A program made the position numbers and the translations under genes. The notes under the pieces are model-generated. The model saw only the letters and a program-made list of their open reading frames with translations. It made no database searches and had not been told where the DNA came from. From contig DOTG01000039.1 of NCBI GenBank assembly GCA_003512955.1, positions 1 through 47,670 of the forward strand: a stretch of DNA of 47,670 nucleotides, given 5' to 3'. This document shows positions 6,823-15,264 of the stretch, in pieces (positions within the stretch are counted from its first letter, which is position 1; each line of letters starts with the position of its first letter). Source of the DNA: Marinilabiliales bacterium. Lineage in GTDB: Bacteria > Bacteroidota > Bacteroidia > Bacteroidales > SZUA-534.

Positions 6823-9800
6823 ATGAAGTTCCAGGTAATTTTCACCACAATTTTACTGTTTTCCGCTCAAATATTTTCTCAAGAAATGGTATCCATCACT
6901 TCGAAAGTGGATAAAAATACCATTTACCATCAACTTGCCAACAAAAACCAATCAGAAAATACCCCATTTCATTACGGCACTTATCGGCCTAAAGGCCAAA
7001 TTAAAGGGGCCAAAGCAGTTATCAAAGGTGCTGTTTTTATTGAAGTAGCACCTGAAATTGCCAAAGAACTCAACGTTTCTCAACTGACTGACAACATAAT
7101 GGTTGTTACTAACATTGGGTATGAAAAAAAGAAACCGATGGTTGAATATACCTTTAATCCATTTCGAAAAAACCCTCTGACAGACAACATAGAAATGGTG
7201 ACCGAATATACCCTTCAATTCGAACTTACCACTCAATCCTTAAAAAAATCGGCAACCCATATCTATTCCAATAACTCAAAACTCAGTACAGGCTTTTGGT
7301 ATAAAGTTAAAGTGGATACCACTGGTATTTTCAAGCTCACCTACAGCCAGATAAAGCAATTTGGCCTAACAGAACCTCAAAATGTCCGGGTTTTTAGTCA
7401 TGGGGGAAAACAGCTTCCGTATATGAACAATGTCGAGAATTATGATGACCTGGTTGAAATCCCCATTTCCATGCACCAAGGTAACGATAATGTTTTTAAC
7501 GAAGGCGATTACATCCTTTTTTATACACAAGGACCAACTACCTGGAACTATGATGAAATTTTAGGAATGTTTATCCAGCACCGCCACAATTATTCCAATT
7601 TCACTTACCTGTTTTTGACCTCCGATTTAGGTGCCGGGGAACGACTTACAACCGTTGATGAAAATGGACTTGTGTCAAATTCAAGCACAACCAGCTTTGA
7701 CAGTTACCGGTTTCATGAATTAGAAAAATTCAATTTGATACGTTCTGGTAGAACATGGTACGGTGAAATGTTCCGGAGCGGTTCTTCTTCTTCGTTTTCT
7801 TTCGATTTTCCAAATATCAATTCGGGCGAAAAAGTTAAAGTTTACACAAATGTAGCTGGACGCAGGGAGAGTAGTGCACCATACTGCCATTTTAAAATCT
7901 CTGAAAACAACATTTTGGCACACACCATTGATATTACCGGAAATCAGGGTGAGTATCTTTATGCAAATGAGTATAGCGGCTATTTTGAAATTACAGAACC
8001 CTCCCAGAATATCAACCTTACCTTTAATTTTACCGGAGGCAATTCATCTTCGGAAGGATACCTTAATTATATCAGCCTCAATGCACGCGAGAATCTCAAC
8101 TTTACTGGATCACCGATTTTATTTAGGGATGCAAAAAATACCGGAGCCAACAATATCACTCAATTCAAAATACAAAACAATGGCTTTGACATCGAAATCT
8201 GGGATGTTTCCGATCCGGTATCTTATAAAAAAATGGCTGTAACCAATGCCAATGGGTTCACCCAGTTCATTACAAAAACCGATTCGTTAAAGGAATTTGT
8301 AGCCTTTACTCATGACCAGATATTCATACCAATCGTTGAAGGAACAGATGTGGGACAGGTTGAAAACCAGAATTTGCATGGAATTGGGGCTCAGGATATG
8401 GTCATTGTCACGAATCCAAAATTTCTTTCACATGCCGAAGAACTGGCTCAATGGCATCGCGACCAAGACCATTTCCGGGTTTATGTGACAATTCCCGATA
8501 AAATCTACAATGAATTTTCATCAGGATGCCCTGATGTAGCAGCCATCCGTAATTTTATGCGGATGCTTTATGAAAAAGCTACGGTAGAGGGAGATTTACC
8601 AAAATATTTGCTCCTTTTTGGAGATGGCTCTTACGACAACATGACCCAAAGTTCGGCCAACAGTAACTTGATTCCTACCTACCAAAGTATCAATTCATTG
8701 GTTGAAACCGCCAGTTATGTGAGCGATGATTTCTTTGGTTTGTTGGATTTTTCCGAAGGCGAGTATTTGGGAAAAATGGATCTCGGTATTGGCCGCTTCC
8801 CTGTTCAGACGGAAGAAGAAGCCCAACTTATGCTTGATAAGATTTACCATTTTACTGCTCCCGAAACTTCCGGAGATTGGGTATCGAAGATATGCTTTAT
8901 TGGAGACGATGGCGATAGCGGAACTCATATAACCCAGCCTGAGTCAATTGCAAATTACATCAACAATTCGCATCCTGAATACAATGTGAATAAAATTTAT
9001 CTGGATGCCTATCACCAGATTTCGACTCCTTCAGGCCAGAGGTTCCCCGATGTTACCAATGTCATCAATGAACAGGTAACCCAGGGAGCACTAATTATTG
9101 ACTATGTGGGGCATGGCAATCCCAGGATTTTAACACATGAAGAGGTACTTTCTTCCTCAGATGTCAGGAGTTGGACCAATTGGAATAAACTTTCGGTTTT
9201 TGTAACTGCAAGTTGCGAAGTAGGCCGTTTCGACGACTATGAACGCACCTCGTTAGGGGAATGGATGGTGTTAAATCCTAATGGTGGTGGAGTTGCTGCC
9301 TTTACAACTACCAGAGTGGTGTATTCAGGAGGTAACCACGACCTGAATACCAACTTTTTTGAGGCCGTTTTCAACACCGATTACCGCCTGGGTGATGTTA
9401 TCCGGGTGGCCAAAGCTAATACCTCTGGCGACACCAACAAACGGAATTTCTCGTTGCTGGGTGATCCTGCATTAAAACTCCCTGTCCCTAAAAATAAAAT
9501 TTTAAAAAACCCGCTGCTTAATGATCAAGACTCTTCTGTTTTGGATACACTCAATGCCCTGGAGAAAACGACCATTTCTGGTTATATACACGATGAAAAC
9601 GGAAATTACCTGACAGAAAATGGAGTAGTTTACATAACAGTATATGACAAAAAAGACACTTTAAACACCTATGGGCAGGATAATTCCTCTATTAAGTTTA
9701 CCCTTCAGGATAAGATTTTATTCCGTGGAAAAGTCAGTGTGACCAATGGTTACTTTCAATCAGAATTTATTATACCAAAAGATATCAACTTTAAATACGG

Positions 9801-10563
9801 GAGAGGTAAAATCAGCCTTTTTGCCATGCTCGATTCTAATGATGCTATTGGTTATGCCCAGGACATTATTATTGGTGGCAATGCAAAAAGCACTTCCGTT
9901 GATGAAATTGGACCAGAGATACATCTATTTATGAACGATACTACCTTTATGAATGGTGGTACCACCGATCAAAACCCTATTCTTTTAGCCCGCTTAATCG
10001 ACGAATATGGCATTAATACAACTGGAAACGGCTTTGGACACAATATGGTTGCTGTTTTGGACAATGATCAGGACAATGTATTGCTATTGAATAATTATTA
10101 TGAAGGTGGTATCGACCAATATAACCAGGGAACAGTAGTGTATCCGATGAAGAATTTGATCGAAGGTATCCATACTTTATATTTTAAAACCTGGGATATT
10201 TACAACAACAGTTCCGAGGCAAGCCTTGAATTTTATGTAAAAAACAATCAGGAAGCCATTATTGAGAACCTTTACAATTACCCGAATCCATTTAATGATG
10301 AAACCTATTTTGTGTTCAATCATAATATGGCCTCACAGGAATTGACCATAACCATCGATATTTACGATTTAATGGGGCAACAAGTATCACAACTGAAACA
10401 GACAATCACCCCCGATGGCTATCAGGTAGCACCTATTCTATGGCAGGGTACCAATTTTGGAGGTGCCAAAATACCCAATGGAATTTACATTTATAAAGTA
10501 CAAGTTTCCAATAAAGAGGGCGTTCAGTCAACAAAATCTTCAAAATTGATGATTTTTAGATAA
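6823..10563 (+). CDS. porU: Type IX secretion system sortase PorU
   Basis: About 1246 residues from the ATG at 6823 (a second ATG at 6817 is equally possible; an upstream TTG at 6760 is less likely because it precedes the signal peptide). The signal peptide is followed by a long N-terminal prodomain-like region. The gingipain-type C25 peptidase domain has catalytic His764 in DYVGHG and Cys798 in TASCEVGRFDDYE. The protein ends with a T9SS C-terminal domain: NYPNPFNDET, then DLMGQQV and IPNGIYIYKVQV. PorU removes the C-terminal signal of secreted cargo and attaches A-LPS, working with PorV at the cell surface. porV follows after 57 bases. Length, catalytic pair and neighbour all agree. Confidence 0.95.
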   Translation: MKFQVIFTTILLFSAQIFSQEMVSITSKVDKNTIYHQLANKNQSENTPFHYGTYRPKGQIKGAKAVIKGAVFIEVAPEIAKELNVSQLTDNIMVVTNIGYEKKKPMVEYTFNPFRKNPLTDNIEMVTEYTLQFELTTQSLKKSATHIYSNNSKLSTGFWYKVKVDTTGIFKLTYSQIKQFGLTEPQNVRVFSHGGKQLPYMNNVENYDDLVEIPISMHQGNDNVFNEGDYILFYTQGPTTWNYDEILGMFIQHRHNYSNFTYLFLTSDLGAGERLTTVDENGLVSNSSTTSFDSYRFHELEKFNLIRSGRTWYGEMFRSGSSSSFSFDFPNINSGEKVKVYTNVAGRRESSAPYCHFKISENNILAHTIDITGNQGEYLYANEYSGYFEITEPSQNINLTFNFTGGNSSSEGYLNYISLNARENLNFTGSPILFRDAKNTGANNITQFKIQNNGFDIEIWDVSDPVSYKKMAVTNANGFTQFITKTDSLKEFVAFTHDQIFIPIVEGTDVGQVENQNLHGIGAQDMVIVTNPKFLSHAEELAQWHRDQDHFRVYVTIPDKIYNEFSSGCPDVAAIRNFMRMLYEKATVEGDLPKYLLLFGDGSYDNMTQSSANSNLIPTYQSINSLVETASYVSDDFFGLLDFSEGEYLGKMDLGIGRFPVQTEEEAQLMLDKIYHFTAPETSGDWVSKICFIGDDGDSGTHITQPESIANYINNSHPEYNVNKIYLDAYHQISTPSGQRFPDVTNVINEQVTQGALIIDYVGHGNPRILTHEEVLSSSDVRSWTNWNKLSVFVTASCEVGRFDDYERTSLGEWMVLNPNGGGVAAFTTTRVVYSGGNHDLNTNFFEAVFNTDYRLGDVIRVAKANTSGDTNKRNFSLLGDPALKLPVPKNKILKNPLLNDQDSSVLDTLNALEKTTISGYIHDENGNYLTENGVVYITVYDKKDTLNTYGQDNSSIKFTLQDKILFRGKVSVTNGYFQSEFIIPKDINFKYGRGKISLFAMLDSNDAIGYAQDIIIGGNAKSTSVDEIGPEIHLFMNDTTFMNGGTTDQNPILLARLIDEYGINTTGNGFGHNMVAVLDNDQDNVLLLNNYYEGGIDQYNQGTVVYPMKNLIEGIHTLYFKTWDIYNNSSEASLEFYVKNNQEAIIENLYNYPNPFNDETYFVFNHNMASQELTITIDIYDLMGQQVSQLKQTITPDGYQVAPILWQGTNFGGAKIPNGIYIYKVQVSNKEGVQSTKSSKLMIFR

Positions 10564-10620
10564 TAATATTCTATAAAAACAGTTTGTATTTCTAAATTTG
10601 CGTTTCCAAAAAAAATAAAA

Positions 10621-11838
10621 ATGAGAAAATTAGTTTTAGGTTTAGCTGTTATTGCAAGTGTATTCGTCAATCAAAAAACATTTAGTCAAACATATGATCA
10701 AACCCTTGGTCAAGAGTTGAATGCCATCTCAACCTCCGTTCCTTTTTTGATGATTGCCCCCGATTCCAGGGCTGGTGCCATGGGCGATGTAGGGGTTGCT
10801 ACCACTCCCGACGGGTATTCGCAACACTGGAATTCTTCAAAACTGGCTTTCATCAAGCAATCCATGGGTGCATCTATCAGTTACACCCCCTGGTTAAAAA
10901 AGTTGGTGGATGACATCAATCTGGCCTATGTTTCGGGATATTACCGCCTGGATGAAAACCAAACCATTGGTGCCGGGCTGCGTTACTTCTCCATGGGAAG
11001 TATTACTTTCACAAATGATATCGGCAATGAAATTGGTGATTATTCTCCTCATGAATTTGCTATTGATGGTTCCTACAACCGGAAGCTTTCAAACAATTTC
11101 TCATTAGGTATCGCCGGACGTTTTATTCTTTCGAATTTAACAGGTGGACAAGGAGTAGGTTCAGAAACCACCGAGGCCGGAACCTCTGTAGCCATCGACA
11201 TTAACGGTTATTATACCCGCCCCATGGTGGTGAGCGGGTATAAAGGTTCATGGGCAGCGGGGTTCAATGTTTCAAATATCGGTGCCAAATTGGGTTATAC
11301 CGAAGATGAAAAAAACTTTATCCCCACCAACCTAAGGCTGGGAGGAGCAGCTACGATTGATATTGACGATTACAATAGTATCTCAGTCGCGTTTGATATT
11401 AATAAATTATTAGTTCCCACACCTCCTCATTATTACTCTGATGGTGATACTCTGCCCGATGGTACAATTTCTGATGGCTTAGCAAGTCCCGATAATATCA
11501 AATTTGGGAAAGACAATAATGTAGGGATTATCCAAGGTATGGTACAGTCGTTTAACGATGCCCCTGGTGGGTTTGAAGAAGAGCTGCATGAGTTAACCTA
11601 CTCTGTAGGTGTTGAATATTGGTATGCCAAGCAATTTGCGGCACGTGCCGGTTATTTTTACGAACATGCCACCAAAGGAAACCGGAAATATTTTACCGCC
11701 GGGGTGGGCTTAAAAATGAATGTGTTTGGTTTGGATTTCTCGTACCTGATACCTGCCGGAAACTTTAATAACAGTCCGCTTTCAAATACCTGGCGTTTCT
11801 CTTTGCTATTTGATATGGATGCCTTTAGTAATCAATAA
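10621..11838 (+). CDS. porV: Type IX secretion system outer-membrane protein PorV (LptO)
   Basis: A 405-residue outer-membrane beta-barrel of the FadL-like family. A signal peptide ends around FSQ (residue 23). The family region PFLMIAPDSRAGAMGDVGVAT follows, then HWNSSKLAF, both strongly conserved in PorV. PorV shuttles cargo from the SprA translocon to the PorU attachment complex. It follows porU directly, and a -7 element TAAATTTG at 10593-10600 in the 57-base gap suggests it may also be transcribed on its own. ispF starts four bases after its stop codon, so translation is probably coupled. Confidence 0.95.
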   Translation: MRKLVLGLAVIASVFVNQKTFSQTYDQTLGQELNAISTSVPFLMIAPDSRAGAMGDVGVATTPDGYSQHWNSSKLAFIKQSMGASISYTPWLKKLVDDINLAYVSGYYRLDENQTIGAGLRYFSMGSITFTNDIGNEIGDYSPHEFAIDGSYNRKLSNNFSLGIAGRFILSNLTGGQGVGSETTEAGTSVAIDINGYYTRPMVVSGYKGSWAAGFNVSNIGAKLGYTEDEKNFIPTNLRLGGAATIDIDDYNSISVAFDINKLLVPTPPHYYSDGDTLPDGTISDGLASPDNIKFGKDNNVGIIQGMVQSFNDAPGGFEEELHELTYSVGVEYWYAKQFAARAGYFYEHATKGNRKYFTAGVGLKMNVFGLDFSYLIPAGNFNNSPLSNTWRFSLLFDMDAFSNQ

Positions 11839-11842
11839 CCTG

Positions 11843-12328
11843 ATGAACTTTCGCGTTGGCTTTGGGTACGATGTCCACCAGTTGGCCGAAGGTTACACCT
11901 TTACCTTAGGTGGCATTGAAATACCTCATACCAAAGGTTCAGTGGGCCATTCCGATGGCGATACACTCATCCATGCCATCTGCGATGCATTGCTGGGAGC
12001 TGCTAACTTGCGCGATATTGGGTTTCACTTTCCAGATACCTCTGCTGCCCTCAAAGGCATTGATAGCAAAGTCATCCTAAAAAAGACTGTTCAATTGATT
12101 GGTGAAAAGGGGTATAAGATAGGGAATATTGATACTACCATCAGTTTACAGCGACCAAAAATTAAGGATTACATCCCACAAATGCAGCAAATATTGGCTG
12201 CTACATGCCAAATTGATGCAGATGCCATCGCCATTAAAGCAACAACCACTGAGAAATTAGGTTTTGAAGGCCGCGAAGAAGGATTATCAGCCTACGCCGT
12301 TGTTCTTATTTACAAAGAATTGCAATAA
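11843..12328 (+). CDS. ispF: 2-C-methyl-D-erythritol 2,4-cyclodiphosphate synthase
   Basis: A 161-residue enzyme of the MEP isoprenoid pathway that cyclises CDP-ME 2-phosphate and releases CMP. The metal ligands are in place: GYDVHQL with Asp10 and His12, and His44 in GHSDGDTLIH. The C-terminal signature TTTEKLGFEGREEGLSAY is typical. The start is the ATG at 11843, four bases after porV; a longer frame into porV (from 11810) would add residues with no family similarity. The thioredoxin-like gene follows after eight bases, so porV-ispF-trx-like appear to form one transcript. Confidence 0.97.
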   Translation: MNFRVGFGYDVHQLAEGYTFTLGGIEIPHTKGSVGHSDGDTLIHAICDALLGAANLRDIGFHFPDTSAALKGIDSKVILKKTVQLIGEKGYKIGNIDTTISLQRPKIKDYIPQMQQILAATCQIDADAIAIKATTTEKLGFEGREEGLSAYAVVLIYKELQ

Positions 12329-12336
12329 AACTTACC

Positions 12337-12666
12337 ATGAAAACCACTGACTCTTTGGAACATTTTAATCAGTTGGTAGCGCAAAGCCAGGGGTTGCTGG
12401 CCTATTTTTCGCATGAAAGATGCAATGTCTGCAAAACCTTAAAGCCAAAACTTTCCGAAGAATTTCAAAAACAATTTCCATTGATGGAACAGGTGTATGT
12501 GGATGTTGAAAAAATACCGGATTTGGCAGCCCAGTATTCTGTTTTTACCGTACCCGTAATCCTGATCTTTTTCGAGGGGCGTGAGACTTTCCGCAAAGCC
12601 CGAAATGTCGGTGTGGATGAATTACTAAATTTAGTGAACCGCCCCTATCAATTATTATTCGATTAA
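12337..12666 (+). CDS. Thioredoxin-like protein
   Basis: A 109-residue single thioredoxin-fold domain without a signal peptide, so cytoplasmic. The active site is CNVC (Cys29, Cys32), preceded by YFSHER, and the cis-proline segment FTVPVILIFF is conserved. The atypical dipeptide between the cysteines (usual thioredoxin is CGPC) means its redox potential and partners are probably different from thioredoxin 1. It is the last gene of the porU-porV-ispF run, and its stop codon overlaps that of the convergent lipoprotein gene by four bases. Confidence 0.85.
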   Translation: MKTTDSLEHFNQLVAQSQGLLAYFSHERCNVCKTLKPKLSEEFQKQFPLMEQVYVDVEKIPDLAAQYSVFTVPVILIFFEGRETFRKARNVGVDELLNLVNRPYQLLFD

Positions 12667-13064
12667 TAATAAGTCGCCCTGATATCTTCTTTAAAGTCTT
12701 TATTCACGGTATATTCCCATTCAATGCTGGAATAGTCGGCAGCAATGGTTCCCGATCCAACAACGCTTATCCCAACAATATTGGTTCCTGTAATAACTAC
12801 CTCATCTGTTGATTCCTGCTTAATATAAACTGCATGTTCTTCGTCAAAACCGAGGTTGTTGAAGTTGTAAATAACATACTGGCTTGAATCGCTTGATAAA
12901 GCACTGTTACGGACAATATTCACCTGAAACGTACTAGGTAATGAAATCTCAGGGTACTCATCACATTTCCAGGAACCTAAAAGCGAGGAATGGGTTTTAT
13001 CTTTGTCACATGCTGAGATAGTAAAACCAATCAGCAAAAGCATCAATATTTTAGTTCTCGACAT
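12663..13064 (-). CDS. Small lipoprotein of unknown function
   Basis: A 133-residue protein with a clear lipoprotein signal: positively charged MSRTK, a hydrophobic stretch and the lipobox ISAC with Cys19, followed by Asp20. The mature part contains SSLLGSWKCDEYP, resembling the lipocalin-like small lipoproteins with an LxGxW motif that are common in Bacteroidota, then alternating strands. No catalytic motif is seen. It is convergent with the thioredoxin-like gene (four shared bases at the stop codons) and lies downstream of hutU on the same strand. Confidence 0.7.
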   Translation of the reverse strand: MSRTKILMLLLIGFTISACDKDKTHSSLLGSWKCDEYPEISLPSTFQVNIVRNSALSSDSSQYVIYNFNNLGFDEEHAVYIKQESTDEVVITGTNIVGISVVGSGTIAADYSSIEWEYTVNKDFKEDIRATYY

Positions 13065-13128
13065 AGTTCTTTTTATTGCAAGTTATAAAATCCTTTCTAA
13101 AAGATTCTAATCCAAAATTAATTATCCT

Positions 13129-15135
13129 CTATAAGTCTTTTAAAAGTTGGTCATCTACCAGATTTGGAAGGGTAACTTTTAACCGGGGCTCTTTCTCCAT
13201 AGCCCGTTTAATAGTAAAAATAGCACCTTCGTTACGAGCCCAGCTCCGCCTTGAAATCCCATTGTTCACATCCCAATAGAGCATCCCTTTCAGCCGCCGG
13301 TCAGCATCGGAGGAGCCATCTAAAACCATCCCAAAACCGCCATTAATTACCTCTCCCCAGCCGACACCTCCTCCATTGTGAATGGATACCCAGGTAGCCC
13401 CACGGAAAGAATCCCCAATAACATTTTGTATGGCCATATCGGCAGTAAAACGGGACCCATCATAAATATTGGAAGTTTCGCGATAAGGGGAATCAGTGCC
13501 TGATACATCGTGATGATCGCGGCCCAGAATTACCGGTGCAGTTATAAGACCCTCAGCAATGGCTTTATTAAATGCTTCGGCAATCTTCATCCGCCCTTCG
13601 GCATCGGCGTAAAGAATCCGTGCCTGCGAACCAACAACAAGTTTGTTTTTCCCCGCTTCTTTAATCCAACGTATGTTGTCAGTTAACTGTTGTTTAATTT
13701 CCTCAGGAGCCGTTTTTTCAATTTCCTCCAAAACCTGACAGGCAATCCGGTCAGTCGTAACCAAATCGTTTGGATGGTTTGATGCACACACCCAACGGAA
13801 CGGACCAAACCCGTAATCGAAACACATCGGTCCCATGATATCCTGCACATAAGATGGATAAATAAAATCGCCATTGGGTTTGAAAACAGCAGCCCCTGCC
13901 CTTCCCGATTCAAGTAAAAATGCATTGCCGTAGTCGAAAAAATAGGTCCCAAATTTTTGAACACAGGTATTGATGGCAACAACCTGCCGACATAATGATT
14001 CCTGAACTTTTTGCTTGAATAAATCCGGTTGCATGACCATCATCTGGTTCGACTCTTCAAAAGTCAATCCACCCGGATAATATCCGCCAGCCCAGGGGTT
14101 GTGCAATGAGGTCTGGTCCGATCCTAATTCTACTTTTACATCCTCTTTGGCAAAGCGTTCCCAAACATCAACAATGTTTCCCTTAAAGGCAATGGAAACG
14201 GTTTCCTTTGTGGCTTTAGCCTTTTTAACGCGTACAATTAGTTGATCGAGGTTATCCATCACTTCATCGACCCAACCTTGCGAGTACCGCGTTTGAATGG
14301 CCTTTGGGTTGATTTCAGCCGTAACTGAGACAACACCTGCAATATTTGCTGCTTTTGGTTGAGCACCCGACATTCCACCTAATCCAGCAGTAATAAATAA
14401 TTTACCAGCCAACCCTTCTCCCGAGCTTGCTATCATCCTACCCGCATTTAATACGGTAATGGTGGTTCCGTGAACAATTCCCTGGGGACCAATATACATG
14501 TACGATCCGGCTGTCATTTGCCCATACTGGGTTACACCTAACGCATTAAACCGCTCCCAATCGTCGGGCTTGCTATAATTGGGAATCATCATGCCGTTGG
14601 TAATAATCACTCTTGGAGCCTCTTTATGGCTGGGGAATAATCCCATGGGATGCCCGGAATACATGACCAAAGTTTGTTCATCGGTCATCTCGGCCAAATA
14701 TTTTACTGCCAGCCGGAATTGAGCCCAGTTTTGAAAAACCGCCCCATTACCCCCATAGGTGATTAACTCATGCGGGTGCTGTGCTACAGTATAATCCAGG
14801 TTGTTGAATATCATCAGCAAGATAGCTGCCGCCTGTTTTGACTGGTGAGGAAAATCGTTATAGTGACGTGCTCTAATTTCGTAATCGGGACGGAACCGGT
14901 ACATATAAATCCGGCCATAAGTATCCAACTCATTAGCAAATTCTTTGGCCAGAATGTGATGATGCCTTTTATCAAAATACCTCAAGGCATTTTGTATGGC
15001 CAATTTACGTTCCTCTGAATTTAATATCTCTTTCCGCTTTGGTGCGTGATTAATAGAAACATCGTATGGTTTTAGGTTGGGGAGGTATTCAGGGATACCT
15101 TCAAGAATTGCCCTTTGAAATTGTGCTAAGTCCAT
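13129..15135 (-). CDS. hutU: Urocanate hydratase
   Basis: A 668-residue urocanase, the second step of histidine breakdown (urocanate to imidazolonepropionate, NAD+ as cofactor). Recognisable segments are ITYGGNGAVFQNWAQF, MYSGHPMGLFPS, TAGSYMYIGPQGIVHGT and the NAD-binding GLGGMSGAQPKAA, then GPFRWVCAS and HNGGGVGWGEVINGG near the C-terminus. It belongs to the long urocanase type (about 670 residues rather than 555), which is usual in Bacteroidota and in eukaryotes. No other histidine-utilisation gene (hutH, hutI, ftcD) is nearby. A TACATTTG -7 element at 15160-15167 on the minus strand suggests independent transcription. Confidence 0.96.
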   Translation of the reverse strand: MDLAQFQRAILEGIPEYLPNLKPYDVSINHAPKRKEILNSEERKLAIQNALRYFDKRHHHILAKEFANELDTYGRIYMYRFRPDYEIRARHYNDFPHQSKQAAAILLMIFNNLDYTVAQHPHELITYGGNGAVFQNWAQFRLAVKYLAEMTDEQTLVMYSGHPMGLFPSHKEAPRVIITNGMMIPNYSKPDDWERFNALGVTQYGQMTAGSYMYIGPQGIVHGTTITVLNAGRMIASSGEGLAGKLFITAGLGGMSGAQPKAANIAGVVSVTAEINPKAIQTRYSQGWVDEVMDNLDQLIVRVKKAKATKETVSIAFKGNIVDVWERFAKEDVKVELGSDQTSLHNPWAGGYYPGGLTFEESNQMMVMQPDLFKQKVQESLCRQVVAINTCVQKFGTYFFDYGNAFLLESGRAGAAVFKPNGDFIYPSYVQDIMGPMCFDYGFGPFRWVCASNHPNDLVTTDRIACQVLEEIEKTAPEEIKQQLTDNIRWIKEAGKNKLVVGSQARILYADAEGRMKIAEAFNKAIAEGLITAPVILGRDHHDVSGTDSPYRETSNIYDGSRFTADMAIQNVIGDSFRGATWVSIHNGGGVGWGEVINGGFGMVLDGSSDADRRLKGMLYWDVNNGISRRSWARNEGAIFTIKRAMEKEPRLKVTLPNLVDDQLLKDL

Positions 15136-15214
15136 AAATAAAGCTTTTATTCGTTACCGCAAATGTACGCTATTGACAAAAAATCTACTGGACTGTACTC
15201 ATAATTTCACAACA

Positions 15215-15242
15215 TAAAAAAGGCCGCCAAAATTTGACAGCC
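15215..15242 (-). terminator. Rho-independent terminator after the T9SS cargo gene
   Basis: The 21-base segment 15222-15242 folds on the minus strand with a GGC/GCC base and internal G-U pairs, followed by six T. It lies 22 bases after the stop of the 778-residue gene. It shares 18 of 21 bases with the terminator after rpoC (19181-19201). Confidence 0.75.
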
Positions 15243-15264
15243 TTTCTTTTTATTCATTGAATTG

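Noticed and set aside
7874..8242. 122-codon plus-strand open frame inside porU
   Set aside because: Same-strand alternative frame of a recognised, full-length gene; no family.
11810..11842. Longer ispF frame beginning inside porV
   Set aside because: The extra 11 residues overlap porV coding sequence and have no match to the IspF N-terminus, which aligns from the ATG at 11843.
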